Positions 1 to 7,566 of a stretch of 64,000 nucleotides of DNA are shown in pieces. The stretch is from Gordonia jacobaea (GTDB taxonomy: Bacteria; Actinomycetota; Actinomycetes; Mycobacteriales; Mycobacteriaceae). Every line of letters starts with the position of its first letter. Position 1 is the first letter of the stretch. Location: the NCBI RefSeq assembly GCF_001186365.1, contig NZ_LDTZ01000021.1, positions 1 through 64,000 on the forward strand, in the 5' to 3' direction. The notes beneath the pieces are model-generated. The model saw nothing but the letters and a program-made list of their open reading frames with translations, had not been told where the DNA came from and ran no database searches. The translations under genes and the position numbers were made by a program.

Positions 1-687
1 GTCGATGACGACGATGTTGTCGGCGAGTTGGTCGGCTTCTTCGAGATACTGCGTGGTGAGCACCAGTGTGGTGCCACCCGCCACCAGGCGTCGGAGAACG
101 TCCCAGAGCTCGGCGCGGCTGCGTGGGTCGAGGCCCGTCGTCGGCTCGTCGAGGAACAGGACCGGGGGCGCGGCGAGCAGGCTGACGGCGAGGTCGAGAC
201 GTCGGCGCATGCCGCCGGAGTAGGCGCGGACCTGTTTGTCGGCGGCGTCGGTCAGCGAGAACTGTTCGAGGAGTTCATCGGTGCGTGCTGCCAACGCCTT
301 TCGGGTGATGCCGTACAGGCCGCCGACCATCCGCAGATTCTCGCGGCCGGTGAGGATCTCGTCGACCGTGGCGGCCTGACCGGTGAGCCCCATGTTGCGG
401 CGCACCATCTCGGGGTCGGTGCGGACGTCGAATCCGGCGATGCGGGCGGTGCCGCTCGTCGGAAGCGAGAGTGTCGTCATCATCCGCACGATCGTCGTCT
501 TGCCTGCGCCGTTGGGACCGAGCAGACCGAGAACCGAGCCCGTGGGCACGCTGAAGCTGACGTCGTCGACGGCGGTGAAGTCGTCGAAGCGTTTGACGAG
601 ATTGGTGGCCTCGACGGCGAGATCGAGGACGGCGTCGGGGGCGGTGGGGCGCGGGCCTGCGGAGGCTGGGGGTGCTGGCTGGCTCAT
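1..687 (-). CDS. ABC transporter ATP-binding protein, DrrA type (3' end missing)
   Basis: This is the nucleotide-binding subunit of an ABC exporter of the daunorubicin-resistance (DrrA) type, expected at the inner face of the membrane with a DrrB-like permease. The 229 codons present contain a Walker A (LGPNGAGKTT, about residue 55), a Q-loop region (GLTGQAAT), the signature YSGGMRRRLD, Walker B VLFLDEPTTGLD and the start of the H-loop region. The ATG at 687 follows a Pro/Ala-rich N-terminus. The C-terminal third lies outside the window, so the frame is cut off rather than broken. The substrate cannot be read from the ATPase alone, and the permease should lie to the left of the window. Confidence 0.9.
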   Translation of the reverse strand, partial: MSQPAPPASAGPRPTAPDAVLDLAVEATNLVKRFDDFTAVDDVSFSVPTGSVLGLLGPNGAGKTTIVRMMTTLSLPTSGTARIAGFDVRTDPEMVRRNMGLTGQAATVDEILTGRENLRMVGGLYGITRKALAARTDELLEQFSLTDAADKQVRAYSGGMRRRLDLAVSLLAAPPVLFLDEPTTGLDPRSRAELWDVLRRLVAGGTTLVLTTQYLEEADQLADNIVVID

Positions 688-831
688 GGTTCCTCACGGT
701 ATCGGGCGAGTCGGACATCGGCGACTGAGTTTTCGGGGCCGGGTGGTGTGAACGGCCTACGGGTGTCGACTCGGGCGGGCACCGAAACTCATCGGTCGAT
801 CCTCAAGTGCGTGGATCAATAGCCCACTTCT

Positions 832-857
832 CCGCTAATGCGGTTAAACTCGCTCAG
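832..857 (+). promoter_or_regulatory. Probable leaderless promoter and operator of the Mo regulator
   Basis: A -10-like TAAACT (845-850) lies 7 nt before the GTG at 858, so transcription would begin at or next to the start codon. Immediately upstream is a small inverted repeat, CCGC-TAAT-GCGG (832-843), placed where a repressor could block RNA polymerase. Autoregulation by the adjacent molybdate-sensing protein is inference. I see no convincing -35. Confidence 0.4.
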
Positions 858-1262
858 GTGACGGCGATCAAAGTGCGCGATGCCGCGACGCTACTCGGGG
901 TCAGCGACGACACCATTCGACGCTGGCTGGCCTCCGGTGAGCTCGAGCCGGGCGGAGGCGAGGCTGTCGCGACCGTCGACGGCGTAGGCCTTGCAGAGCT
1001 TGCGCGTCGCAGGTCGCGCGTACCCGATGACGACGGCACCGGCGTCCTTCGGTCGGCGCGCAACAGGTTCACCGGTCTCGTGACGGAGCTGATCGTCGAC
1101 ACCGTGATGGCTCAGGTGACTCTGCAGTGCGGGCCGTTCGAGGTCACGTCGTTGATGAGTGCCGAGGCCGCGCGCGAACTCCAACTCGAGCCCGGCGTCG
1201 TCGCCACCGCGGTGGTCAAAGCGACGACGGTGATCGTCGAACGTCCCGATCCGAACAAGTGA
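858..1262 (+). CDS. Molybdenum-responsive HTH/TOBE (MOP) regulator
   Basis: A 134-residue two-domain protein. Residues 1-45 form a MerR/excisionase-like helix-turn-helix (RDAATLLGVSDDTIRRWL). Residues about 68-132 form a TOBE/MOP fold of the kind that binds molybdate or tungstate (FTGLVTELIVDTVMAQVTL...). Proteins of this design act as one-component Mo sensors next to modABC. It lies directly upstream of modA; its TGA overlaps a possible upstream GTG of modA. The GTG at 858 was chosen because the HTH begins there and a -10 box sits 7 nt upstream; the open frame extends to 807 without recognisable coding content. It could instead be a Mo-storage (molbindin-like) protein with a DNA-binding domain. 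Confidence 0.8.
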   Translation: MTAIKVRDAATLLGVSDDTIRRWLASGELEPGGGEAVATVDGVGLAELARRRSRVPDDDGTGVLRSARNRFTGLVTELIVDTVMAQVTLQCGPFEVTSLMSAEAARELQLEPGVVATAVVKATTVIVERPDPNK

Positions 1263-1282
1263 CCCGCGTGCGCGGGAGAGAA

Positions 1283-2116
1283 GTGAGAACTGCTGTGTCA
1301 TCTCGTGCTGGGTCGTCTCGTCCTGTACCGGTTCGCCGTCTACTCGCTGTCTGCGCGGCGCTCATCGCCGTGATCGCCGCCGTCGCCGGGTGTTCGTCGG
1401 ACAGCAATTCGTCGGGCAGTGCTTCTTCGAGTGCGAACGGGCAGAAGGTAACTCTCAACGTGTACGCCGCGGCGTCGTTGAAGAAGACCTTCACCGAGCT
1501 GGCCGACGCGTTCGAGAAGGCACATTCCGACGTCGACGTGAAGCTCAACTTCGCGGGGTCGTCGGCGTTGGTCACCCAGATCAACCAGGGCGCTGACGCC
1601 GACGTGATCGCCACCGCGGATGAGCGGACGATGCAGAAGCTCGGCGACAAGGCGGTCGACCCGGCGATCTTCGCCACCAATACGTTGGTGATCGCCACGG
1701 CGCCGGGAAATCCGAAGCAGATCAACGGATTCGCGAGTCTGAAGAATGCCGACGTGAAGACGGTCGTCTGTGCGCCGGAGGTCCCGTGCGGGGCGGCGAC
1801 GGTGACGGTCGAGAAGAACACGGGTGTCGAGCTGTCGCCGGTGAGTCAGGAAACGTCGGTGACCTCCGTGCTGACGAAGGTGACCTCCGGTGAGGCCGAC
1901 GCCGGTCTCGTGTACGTGACGGACGCGAAGTCGGCTGGTGACAAGGTTTCCACCGTCGACGATCCGGCCTTCGCCACGGTGGTCAACAAGTATCCGATCG
2001 CAACGGTCAAGGGCACCAAGCATTCCGAGCAGGCGGCACAGTTCAAGGACATGGTGACGGGTCAGACGGGTCAGGAGATCCTGGCTGCCGCAGGCTTCAA
2101 GCCCGCGACCTCCTGA
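1283..2116 (+). CDS. modA: Molybdate-binding lipoprotein ModA
   Basis: Periplasmic molybdate-binding component of the ModABC importer. The N-terminus carries a hydrophobic segment ending in a lipobox (VAGC, then SSDSNSS), so the mature protein should be anchored by a lipidated Cys. The body is a type 2 periplasmic binding fold with the ModA hallmarks NVYAAASLKKTFTELA and NFAGSSALVTQINQGADADV. Start choice: the GTG at 1283 follows GGGAGAG closely; a GTG at 1295 has better spacing to the same GGGAGAG, and a GTG at 1259 overlaps the upstream stop. All three are in frame. It is followed 7 nt later by modB. Confidence 0.93.
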   Translation: MRTAVSSRAGSSRPVPVRRLLAVCAALIAVIAAVAGCSSDSNSSGSASSSANGQKVTLNVYAAASLKKTFTELADAFEKAHSDVDVKLNFAGSSALVTQINQGADADVIATADERTMQKLGDKAVDPAIFATNTLVIATAPGNPKQINGFASLKNADVKTVVCAPEVPCGAATVTVEKNTGVELSPVSQETSVTSVLTKVTSGEADAGLVYVTDAKSAGDKVSTVDDPAFATVVNKYPIATVKGTKHSEQAAQFKDMVTGQTGQEILAAAGFKPATS

Positions 2117-2123
2117 GCAAGCC

Positions 2124-2906
2124 ATGCGTCGGATTCCGCTGTGGCTGTATGTCCCCGCCATCCTCGGAATCTGCTTCATCCTGATCGGTCCGCTCGCGAT
2201 CATCGTACGGATGCCGTGGGGGGACTTCTGGGGCTCCATCACCTCGCAGGCATCTCTCGACGCTCTGCGGCTCGGCGTGCTCACCGCGGTGACAAGCACT
2301 CTGATATGCGTGCTCCTCGGTGTGCCGATCGCCTTCGTCTTCGCTCGGTTTCAGGGGGCCGCTGTCCGCGTGCTGCGCGCAATGGTGTTGCTGCCCTTGG
2401 TGTTGCCACCGGTGGTCGGTGGTATCGCCCTGCTGTACGCACTCGGCCGCTACGGAATCGTCGGTCAGTATCTGGACCGGGCGGGCATCCAGTTGGCGTT
2501 CACCACGGCCGGTGTGGTTGTCGCGCAGACGTTTGTCGCAATGCCGTTCCTTGTCCTGAGCGTCGAGGGCGCGTTGCGGTCGGCCGGAGCAGACTACGAA
2601 CAGGTCGCAGCGACGCTCGGTGCGAGCCCGACCAGGACTCTGTGGAAAGTCACACTGCCGCTGGTCTTTCCGGCGCTGACAGCAGGTGCGGTACTGGCCT
2701 TTGCGCGAGCTCTCGGCGAGTTCGGCGCGACCATCACCTTCGCGGGTAACCTGCCGGGAACCACTCAGACGGCACCACTGAAGATCTACCTCGACTCGAT
2801 CAACGATCCGATCGAGGCTCTCCCGCTGTCTCTGGTGCTCATGGCTGTCGCGCTGATCGTCGTCGTCGCTGTGCATCTACGACGGACCCCGGCGGTGGGT
2901 GCGTGA
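2124..2906 (+). CDS. modB: Molybdate ABC transporter permease ModB
   Basis: Inner-membrane permease of the molybdate importer, 260 residues with five to six hydrophobic helices. The EAA-type cytoplasmic loop that docks the ATPase is visible (AGADYEQVAATLGASPTRTLWKV in two pieces, residues about 155-177), followed by ALGEFGATITFAGN, characteristic of ModB/CysT permeases. It starts 7 nt after modA, and its last codons overlap modC by 4 nt, so the three genes should form one transcript. Confidence 0.95.
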   Translation: MRRIPLWLYVPAILGICFILIGPLAIIVRMPWGDFWGSITSQASLDALRLGVLTAVTSTLICVLLGVPIAFVFARFQGAAVRVLRAMVLLPLVLPPVVGGIALLYALGRYGIVGQYLDRAGIQLAFTTAGVVVAQTFVAMPFLVLSVEGALRSAGADYEQVAATLGASPTRTLWKVTLPLVFPALTAGAVLAFARALGEFGATITFAGNLPGTTQTAPLKIYLDSINDPIEALPLSLVLMAVALIVVVAVHLRRTPAVGA

Positions 2907-4030
2907 GCGGCCTGCGGGCGTCGATCCGTTGTGCGACGCCGTTTCTCGAGATCGACCTCGACGTCGCGGATGGGGAGACCTGCGCGATACTCGGACCCAA
3001 CGGATCGGGTAAGAGCACCACCCTCGCCGTGCTGGCAGGGCTGCGCCGCACCGACGACTCGACGGTCGACTACGACGGCCGCAGTCTGCAGGACGGGAAG
3101 AGCTTTGTGCCACCGCATCGCCGGTCGGTGGTGCTGCTCGCTCAGCAACCACGCCTGTTCCCCCACATGAGCGTCGCGCGCAACGTCGCATTCGGGCCGG
3201 AGTCCGCGGGTTTGTCGCGGAAAGAGGTTGCGGCCCGTACCGAACGATGGCTCGCCGCGGTCGGTGTCGCCGAGTTCGCCGACCGTTCCCCGAAACAACT
3301 GTCGGGTGGACAGTCACAGCGCGTCGCGATCGCACGCGCTCTCGCGACCGAGCCCGACGTACTACTCCTCGACGAGCCCTTCGCTGCGCTCGATGTGGAT
3401 GTGGCACAACAGATGCGCACGCTGTTGCGGTCGCTGATCACCGAGCGGAAGGGCTGCACGGTGCTCGTCACACACGACCTCGTCGACGCTGTCGCACTCG
3501 CCGACGATGTCGTGATCATCGAGCATGGCCGGGTCGTCGGTCGTGGTCCGACACGAGAGGTGTTGCGGCGTCCGGAGACAGCGTTCGCCGCCGCGCTCAC
3601 GGGTCTCAACATGTTCGTCGGAACCTTTCAGGCGCCCGCAACCGTCATCGGAGTCGACGGCGGCAGCGTAACGGGCGTGTCGGCAGACGCGAGCAGGCCG
3701 GGTGTCGGGGCGGTGGCCACCTTCTCACCGCGTGCGGTGGCGCTGTATCTCGATGCGCCGCAGGGAAGTCCGCGCACGGTCTTGAGCGGAACGGTCTCGG
3801 AGGTCATGCCCCAGGGCGATCACGCGATCGTGCGCTGCGACGTTGCCGGGCAGGTGATCTCGGCGGAGGTGACATGGGGAGCCGTCGGAGATCTCGCACT
3901 CGGTGCCGGCCGCGAGGTCTATCTGGTCATCAAGGCGAATGAGGTGCGCGTCTACGAGGCGACGTCTTCGGCCGAGCCGTCGGATGTGGACTCAGCCCCG
4001 GACTCGGCCTCGTCTCCTGACTCGGCCTGA
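2903..4030 (+). CDS. modC: Molybdate ABC transporter ATPase ModC
   Basis: ATP-hydrolysing subunit of ModABC, 375 residues. Walker A LGPNGSGKST (about residue 32), signature LSGGQSQR, Walker B VLLLDEPFAALD and the switch His in VLVTHDL are intact. The C-terminal part (about 285-350) is a TOBE/MOP domain (LSGTVSEVMPQGDHAIV), often used for regulation by the oxyanion. The GTG start overlaps the modB stop (GTGA). The last 25 residues are a Ser/Asp/Ala-rich tail (SAPDSASSPDSA) made of a short DNA repeat, and this tail is read antisense as the end of the convergent cyclase gene over 79 bp. Confidence 0.93.
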   Translation: MSGLRASIRCATPFLEIDLDVADGETCAILGPNGSGKSTTLAVLAGLRRTDDSTVDYDGRSLQDGKSFVPPHRRSVVLLAQQPRLFPHMSVARNVAFGPESAGLSRKEVAARTERWLAAVGVAEFADRSPKQLSGGQSQRVAIARALATEPDVLLLDEPFAALDVDVAQQMRTLLRSLITERKGCTVLVTHDLVDAVALADDVVIIEHGRVVGRGPTREVLRRPETAFAAALTGLNMFVGTFQAPATVIGVDGGSVTGVSADASRPGVGAVATFSPRAVALYLDAPQGSPRTVLSGTVSEVMPQGDHAIVRCDVAGQVISAEVTWGAVGDLALGAGREVYLVIKANEVRVYEATSSAEPSDVDSAPDSASSPDSA

Positions 4031-4971
4031 TCTCCTGACTTGGCGTCCGATTCGTAATACTTATTGGCGTCCAACACCTTTGCACGTAGGCGTCGGTAGC
4101 CGCGGACCGACAGCGGGGAGATCGACCGCACGTAGAAGCGGTCATCATCGGCGAGATCGTCGGCCACCGGCTCGCTGATCAGAGTCGTGCCCGGTCGGGC
4201 CGAACCGCACAGGCGTGCCGCGATGTTCACGGGCTCACCGAAGACATCGCCGAGGCGGGAGAGTATCTGCCCGCGCGCAAGTCCCACGCGCAGTGCCGGG
4301 ATGGGTTTGTCGTCGCTGAGGTGGTGTATCGCAAGCGCTGCCTGTGCGGCGGCCTCCGATGAGGTGAAGGTGAACATCACGCCGTCGCCGAGGGTTTTGA
4401 CGACGTGGCCGCGGTACCTGGCCACGACGTCGAAGGTGCGGTCCTCGAACGTCTCGAGTAGATGCTCGAGCTCGTCGAGAGGGGTACGTCGAGACAGGCT
4501 GGTGTATCCGACGATGTCGGCGAACCCGACGACGAGCTCCATCCGCTCGTCGGATTCGCGGGATTCGTCGCGGGTCATGGACATGTCGAGATGCCTGCGC
4601 CAGATCAACTGCTGCATCACGCCCAAGGCATTCGCCATCTGATCGCGGGTCCATGGAACGTCTGGATTGCGTTCGAGTTCGGTCAACTGGTCGGCCTGCC
4701 ACTCGGCGAGGCGCGACATCGTCTGGCCGATCGCACGTGCGGTGGCGACCTGCGCGATCTCGGGCATGGTGTGTTCAGAGTCGGCAAAGAGTCCGAGTGC
4801 CTTCACCTCTTCCGCCGTGAAGATCTTGTCGGGTGTCGACTGTCGCGCGAAACCGAAAGCGTTCCAGATCTTTTCGGCATACTCGGGAGAGAGTCCCAGC
4901 TCTTCCACGAGTTCGTCGCGCGTGTATCGCGGCTCGGGAGCGCTCAGTCCCGAACGTTCCTGGTCACTCAC
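3952..4971 (-). CDS. Class III adenylate cyclase with N-terminal regulatory domain
   Basis: A 339-residue enzyme that makes cAMP from ATP. Residues about 15-125 resemble the autoregulatory domain of mycobacterial Rv1264/Rv2212-type cyclases, which in Rv1264 mediates pH sensing. The catalytic domain starts near 144. Expected residues are present: metal-binding Asp152 (FADIVGYT) and Asp196, adenine-selecting Lys192 (VKTLGDG) and Asp242 (GDVFG), and transition-state Asn249 and Arg253 (VNIAARL). It therefore looks active and ATP-specific as a homodimer. The start is the GTG at 4971. The C-terminal acidic repeat (SGDQAESGDEAESGAES) lies in the 79-bp antisense overlap with modC. No membrane segment is seen. 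Confidence 0.9.
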   Translation of the reverse strand: MSDQERSGLSAPEPRYTRDELVEELGLSPEYAEKIWNAFGFARQSTPDKIFTAEEVKALGLFADSEHTMPEIAQVATARAIGQTMSRLAEWQADQLTELERNPDVPWTRDQMANALGVMQQLIWRRHLDMSMTRDESRESDERMELVVGFADIVGYTSLSRRTPLDELEHLLETFEDRTFDVVARYRGHVVKTLGDGVMFTFTSSEAAAQAALAIHHLSDDKPIPALRVGLARGQILSRLGDVFGEPVNIAARLCGSARPGTTLISEPVADDLADDDRFYVRSISPLSVRGYRRLRAKVLDANKYYESDAKSGDQAESGDEAESGAESTSDGSAEDVAS

Positions 4972-5031
4972 GGACGCCCCCCGCCCATGCCGTGCTGCTG
5001 TGCATGAGTCAACGGTAGCGGTTCGCCGACC

Positions 5032-6204
5032 TCATAGTCCCAGGACGCCCTTCATCAGGTAGGCCATCTCGGCGGCGAAGTCGGGGCGGGCGGTGCCGCG
5101 GCGCATACGCACGGCGTCGTTGACGATCGACAGCGCGGCGTGCACCGCGACCGCGCGCTGATCGGGCCGAACGTCGGGTTGGATCTGGCCGAGGAGATCG
5201 ATCCAGCGTCGGACGTAGCGGCGCTGGACGTCGAGTAGCTCGGCCGCGGCCTCCTGCCCGGCGAAGACCGCCGAGCTGTTGAACGCCACGGAGAGGTCGG
5301 GCGTGGACGTGATCACGGTGACGTAGGAGTCGACGAGGAGCCCGAGGAGTTTGGCGGGGTCGGCGGTCGTCGACTGCGCGGCCATGACGCCGGTCTCGAG
5401 TCGCATGGCGCTGCGCTGGCCGATGCCGAGCAGGATGGCGAGTTTCGACGAAAAGTGTTTGTAGACACTGGGTCCGGTGATTCCAACGGCGGCGCCGATG
5501 TCGTCGACTCCCACGTCGGCGTATCCGTGATCGGCGAAGAGCGCGGCCGCGGCGTCGAGGATCTCGTCACGCCGCGACGACGAAAGGCCTGCGATGGTGG
5601 GCTCGGCAGGTAGGTCGGGTGCGGTTGCGGGGTGCAGGTCGAGCAGTCGCTCGGTGAGTACGACGAGTTCGGCGCGCGCACGGGCCGCCGACATCCGCGA
5701 GTTGTGTACCGCGAGGCTGCCCGCGACGCTCAATGCCGCCCAACCCAGTGAGCGGGCCTCGCGGTCGGACAGGCCGGGACGCTCGCTGACGATCGCAGTC
5801 GCCCAGCGTGCCAGGACCTGCTGGGTGCGCAGGACCATCTGCTTGTTCTGGTCCTCCGACAGATAGTTGCTCGTCCACCGCCACAAAGACACCGATTCGG
5901 GGTGGTGCACGCCGAGGTCGCAGAGCGCGTTGATCAGTTCACTCAGGGGGCGTTGACCGTCGCCGAGGGTGCGGTCGGTGCATGCCTCGAGGTCGTCGAC
6001 GCCCGCGAGGACGGCCGCGGACAGCAACGCCTGCTTGTCGTCGAAGTGTCGATAGACCGACGGCGCGGTCACGCCCGAGGCGCGGGCGATGTCGGCAACC
6101 GAGACATGCGGGTAGCCACGATCGAGGAACAGTGCCGCGGCGTGGTCGACCAACTGCCGTTTGCGGTCGGCAGGCCGTGAGCGGCGTGGCTTCTGAGTAG
6201 ACAT
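5032..6204 (-). CDS. Double-HTH TetR/AcrR-family regulator
   Basis: At 390 residues this is twice the usual TetR length and carries two complete DNA-binding domains: one at about 14-60 (ADIARASGVTAPSVYRHF) and one at about 210-260 (DDIGAAVGITGPSVYKHF), each followed by a helical ligand/dimer domain. This looks like a tandem fusion of two TetR monomers, so one polypeptide could act as a pseudo-dimer. It is divergent from fadA-fadB with 126 bp between starts, and an inverted repeat lies between them, so control of the beta-oxidation operon by an acyl-CoA ligand is a reasonable inference. The ligand is not readable from the sequence. Confidence 0.88.
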   Translation of the reverse strand: MSTQKPRRSRPADRKRQLVDHAAALFLDRGYPHVSVADIARASGVTAPSVYRHFDDKQALLSAAVLAGVDDLEACTDRTLGDGQRPLSELINALCDLGVHHPESVSLWRWTSNYLSEDQNKQMVLRTQQVLARWATAIVSERPGLSDREARSLGWAALSVAGSLAVHNSRMSAARARAELVVLTERLLDLHPATAPDLPAEPTIAGLSSSRRDEILDAAAALFADHGYADVGVDDIGAAVGITGPSVYKHFSSKLAILLGIGQRSAMRLETGVMAAQSTTADPAKLLGLLVDSYVTVITSTPDLSVAFNSSAVFAGQEAAAELLDVQRRYVRRWIDLLGQIQPDVRPDQRAVAVHAALSIVNDAVRMRRGTARPDFAAEMAYLMKGVLGL

Positions 6205-6282
6205 TGTTAATCGACCTTAGCTCAGATCTGTCCGCTTCCGCGACTAGTTGACCACCTGCTATAGCCAAAGAAGTGATCCCGC

Positions 6283-6301
6283 GTTAGCCTCGTAGGGTAA
6301 C
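6283..6301. promoter_or_regulatory. Inverted repeat, candidate operator between the double TetR gene and fadA
   Basis: GTTAGCC-tcgta-GGGTAAC is an imperfect palindrome (6 of 7 arm positions pair) in the 126-bp divergent region, about 30 bp before the fadA start. Its spacing and symmetry suit a TetR-family site. A second, weaker repeat, AACC-n6-GGTT (6299-6312), overlaps its end. Assignment to the neighbouring regulator is inference from position. Confidence 0.4.
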
Positions 6302-6330
6302 CATCGCTGGTTCATGTGAAAGGAACATTC

Positions 6331-7542
6331 GTGCCTGATCAAGCATTCATCTACGAGGCGATCCGTACGCCGCGTGGCAAGCAGCGCGGTGGCTCGCTGC
6401 ACAGCATCAAGCCCGTCGACCTCGCGTCCGGCCTCATCAACGAGGTTCTCGCACGTCACGGCAGCCTCGACCCGGCCGACATCAACGACGTCATCCTCGG
6501 CGTCGTCTCGCCGGTCGGCGAGCAGGGCGGCGTCATCTCGCGTACCGCAGCTCTCAACAGCGGCCTGCCCGAGACCGTCCCCGGCACCCAGATCGACCGC
6601 TTCTGCGCGTCGGGCCTCGAAGCCACCAACCTCGCAGCGGCCAAGGTCGCGTCCGGCTTCGACGACCTCGTGCTCGCCGGCGGCGTCGAGTCGATGTCGC
6701 GTGTCCCGATGGGCAGCGACGGCGGCGCACTCTTCATGGACCCGACCACCGCGTACGACAACTACATCGTGCCGCAGGGCATCGGTGCCGACCTCATCGC
6801 GACGATCGAGGGATTCAGCCGCGAAGACGTAGACGCCTTCGCAGCAGAGTCGCAGGAGCGGGCCGAAAACGCTTGGAACGGTGGATACTTCGCCAAGTCT
6901 GTGGTTCCGGTTCGTGACATCAACGGCGTGATCGTGCTCGATCACGACGAGCATCGTCGTCCGGGTTCCACCGTCGAGTCGCTCGGCAAGCTCAAGCCCG
7001 CGTTCGCCGCGCTCGCCGAGATGGCAGGCTTCGACGACGTCGCGCTGCAGAAGTACCACAGCGTCGAGAAGATCGACCACGTTCACACCGGCGGCAACAG
7101 CTCCGGCATCGTCGACGGTGCGTCGCTGGTCCTCATCGGTAGCGAAGAGGCAGGCAAGCGCAACGGTCTGACCCCGCGCGGTCGTGTCGTCTCCTTCGCC
7201 GAGATCGGTTCCGAGCCCACCATCATGCTCACCGGTCCCACCCCGGCCACCGAGCTGGCGCTGAAGAAGGCCGGACTGACCGTCGACGACATCGACGTCT
7301 TCGAGCTGAACGAGGCGTTCGCGGCCGTCGTCTTGAAGTGGATGAAGGACCTGAACATCCCGCACGAGAAGGTCAACCGCAACGGTGGCGCCATCGCCAT
7401 GGGTCACCCGCTCGGTGCAACCGGCGCGATGATCTTCGGCACCTGCCTCGACGAGCTCGAGCGCACCGGCGGCCGCTACGGCCTGATCACCCTGTGTATC
7501 GGCGGCGGCATGGGCGTCGCGACCGTCATCGAGCGTCTCTGA
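6331..7542 (+). CDS. fadA: Acetyl-CoA C-acyltransferase (FadA, beta-oxidation thiolase)
   Basis: Thiolase that cleaves 3-ketoacyl-CoA with CoA to give acetyl-CoA, the last step of beta-oxidation. In 403 residues it has the nucleophilic Cys ([10 protein letters not shown], about residue 90), the GHP histidine loop ([16 protein letters not shown]) and the C-terminal catalytic Cys ([11 protein letters not shown]). The GTG at 6331 is preferred over the GTG at 6316 because AAGGAAC sits 5 nt upstream of it. It ends 24 nt before fadB, and the pair should form the alpha2beta2 trifunctional complex. As I recall, the M. tuberculosis counterparts are Rv0859/Rv0860. Confidence 0.93.
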   Translation: MPDQAFIYEAIRTPRGKQRGGSLHSIKPVDLASGLINEVLARHGSLDPADINDVILGVVSPVGEQGGVISRTAALNSGLPETVPGTQIDRFCASGLEATNLAAAKVASGFDDLVLAGGVESMSRVPMGSDGGALFMDPTTAYDNYIVPQGIGADLIATIEGFSREDVDAFAAESQERAENAWNGGYFAKSVVPVRDINGVIVLDHDEHRRPGSTVESLGKLKPAFAALAEMAGFDDVALQKYHSVEKIDHVHTGGNSSGIVDGASLVLIGSEEAGKRNGLTPRGRVVSFAEIGSEPTIMLTGPTPATELALKKAGLTVDDIDVFELNEAFAAVVLKWMKDLNIPHEKVNRNGGAIAMGHPLGATGAMIFGTCLDELERTGGRYGLITLCIGGGMGVATVIERL

Positions 7543-7566
7543 CCTACAGAAGGACTTTCAAAAGCA

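Noticed and set aside
1263-1300. Molybdenum-cofactor riboswitch upstream of modA
   Set aside because: Only about 20 nt separate the regulator stop from the modA start, too short for such an element; regulation by the protein sensor is more likely.
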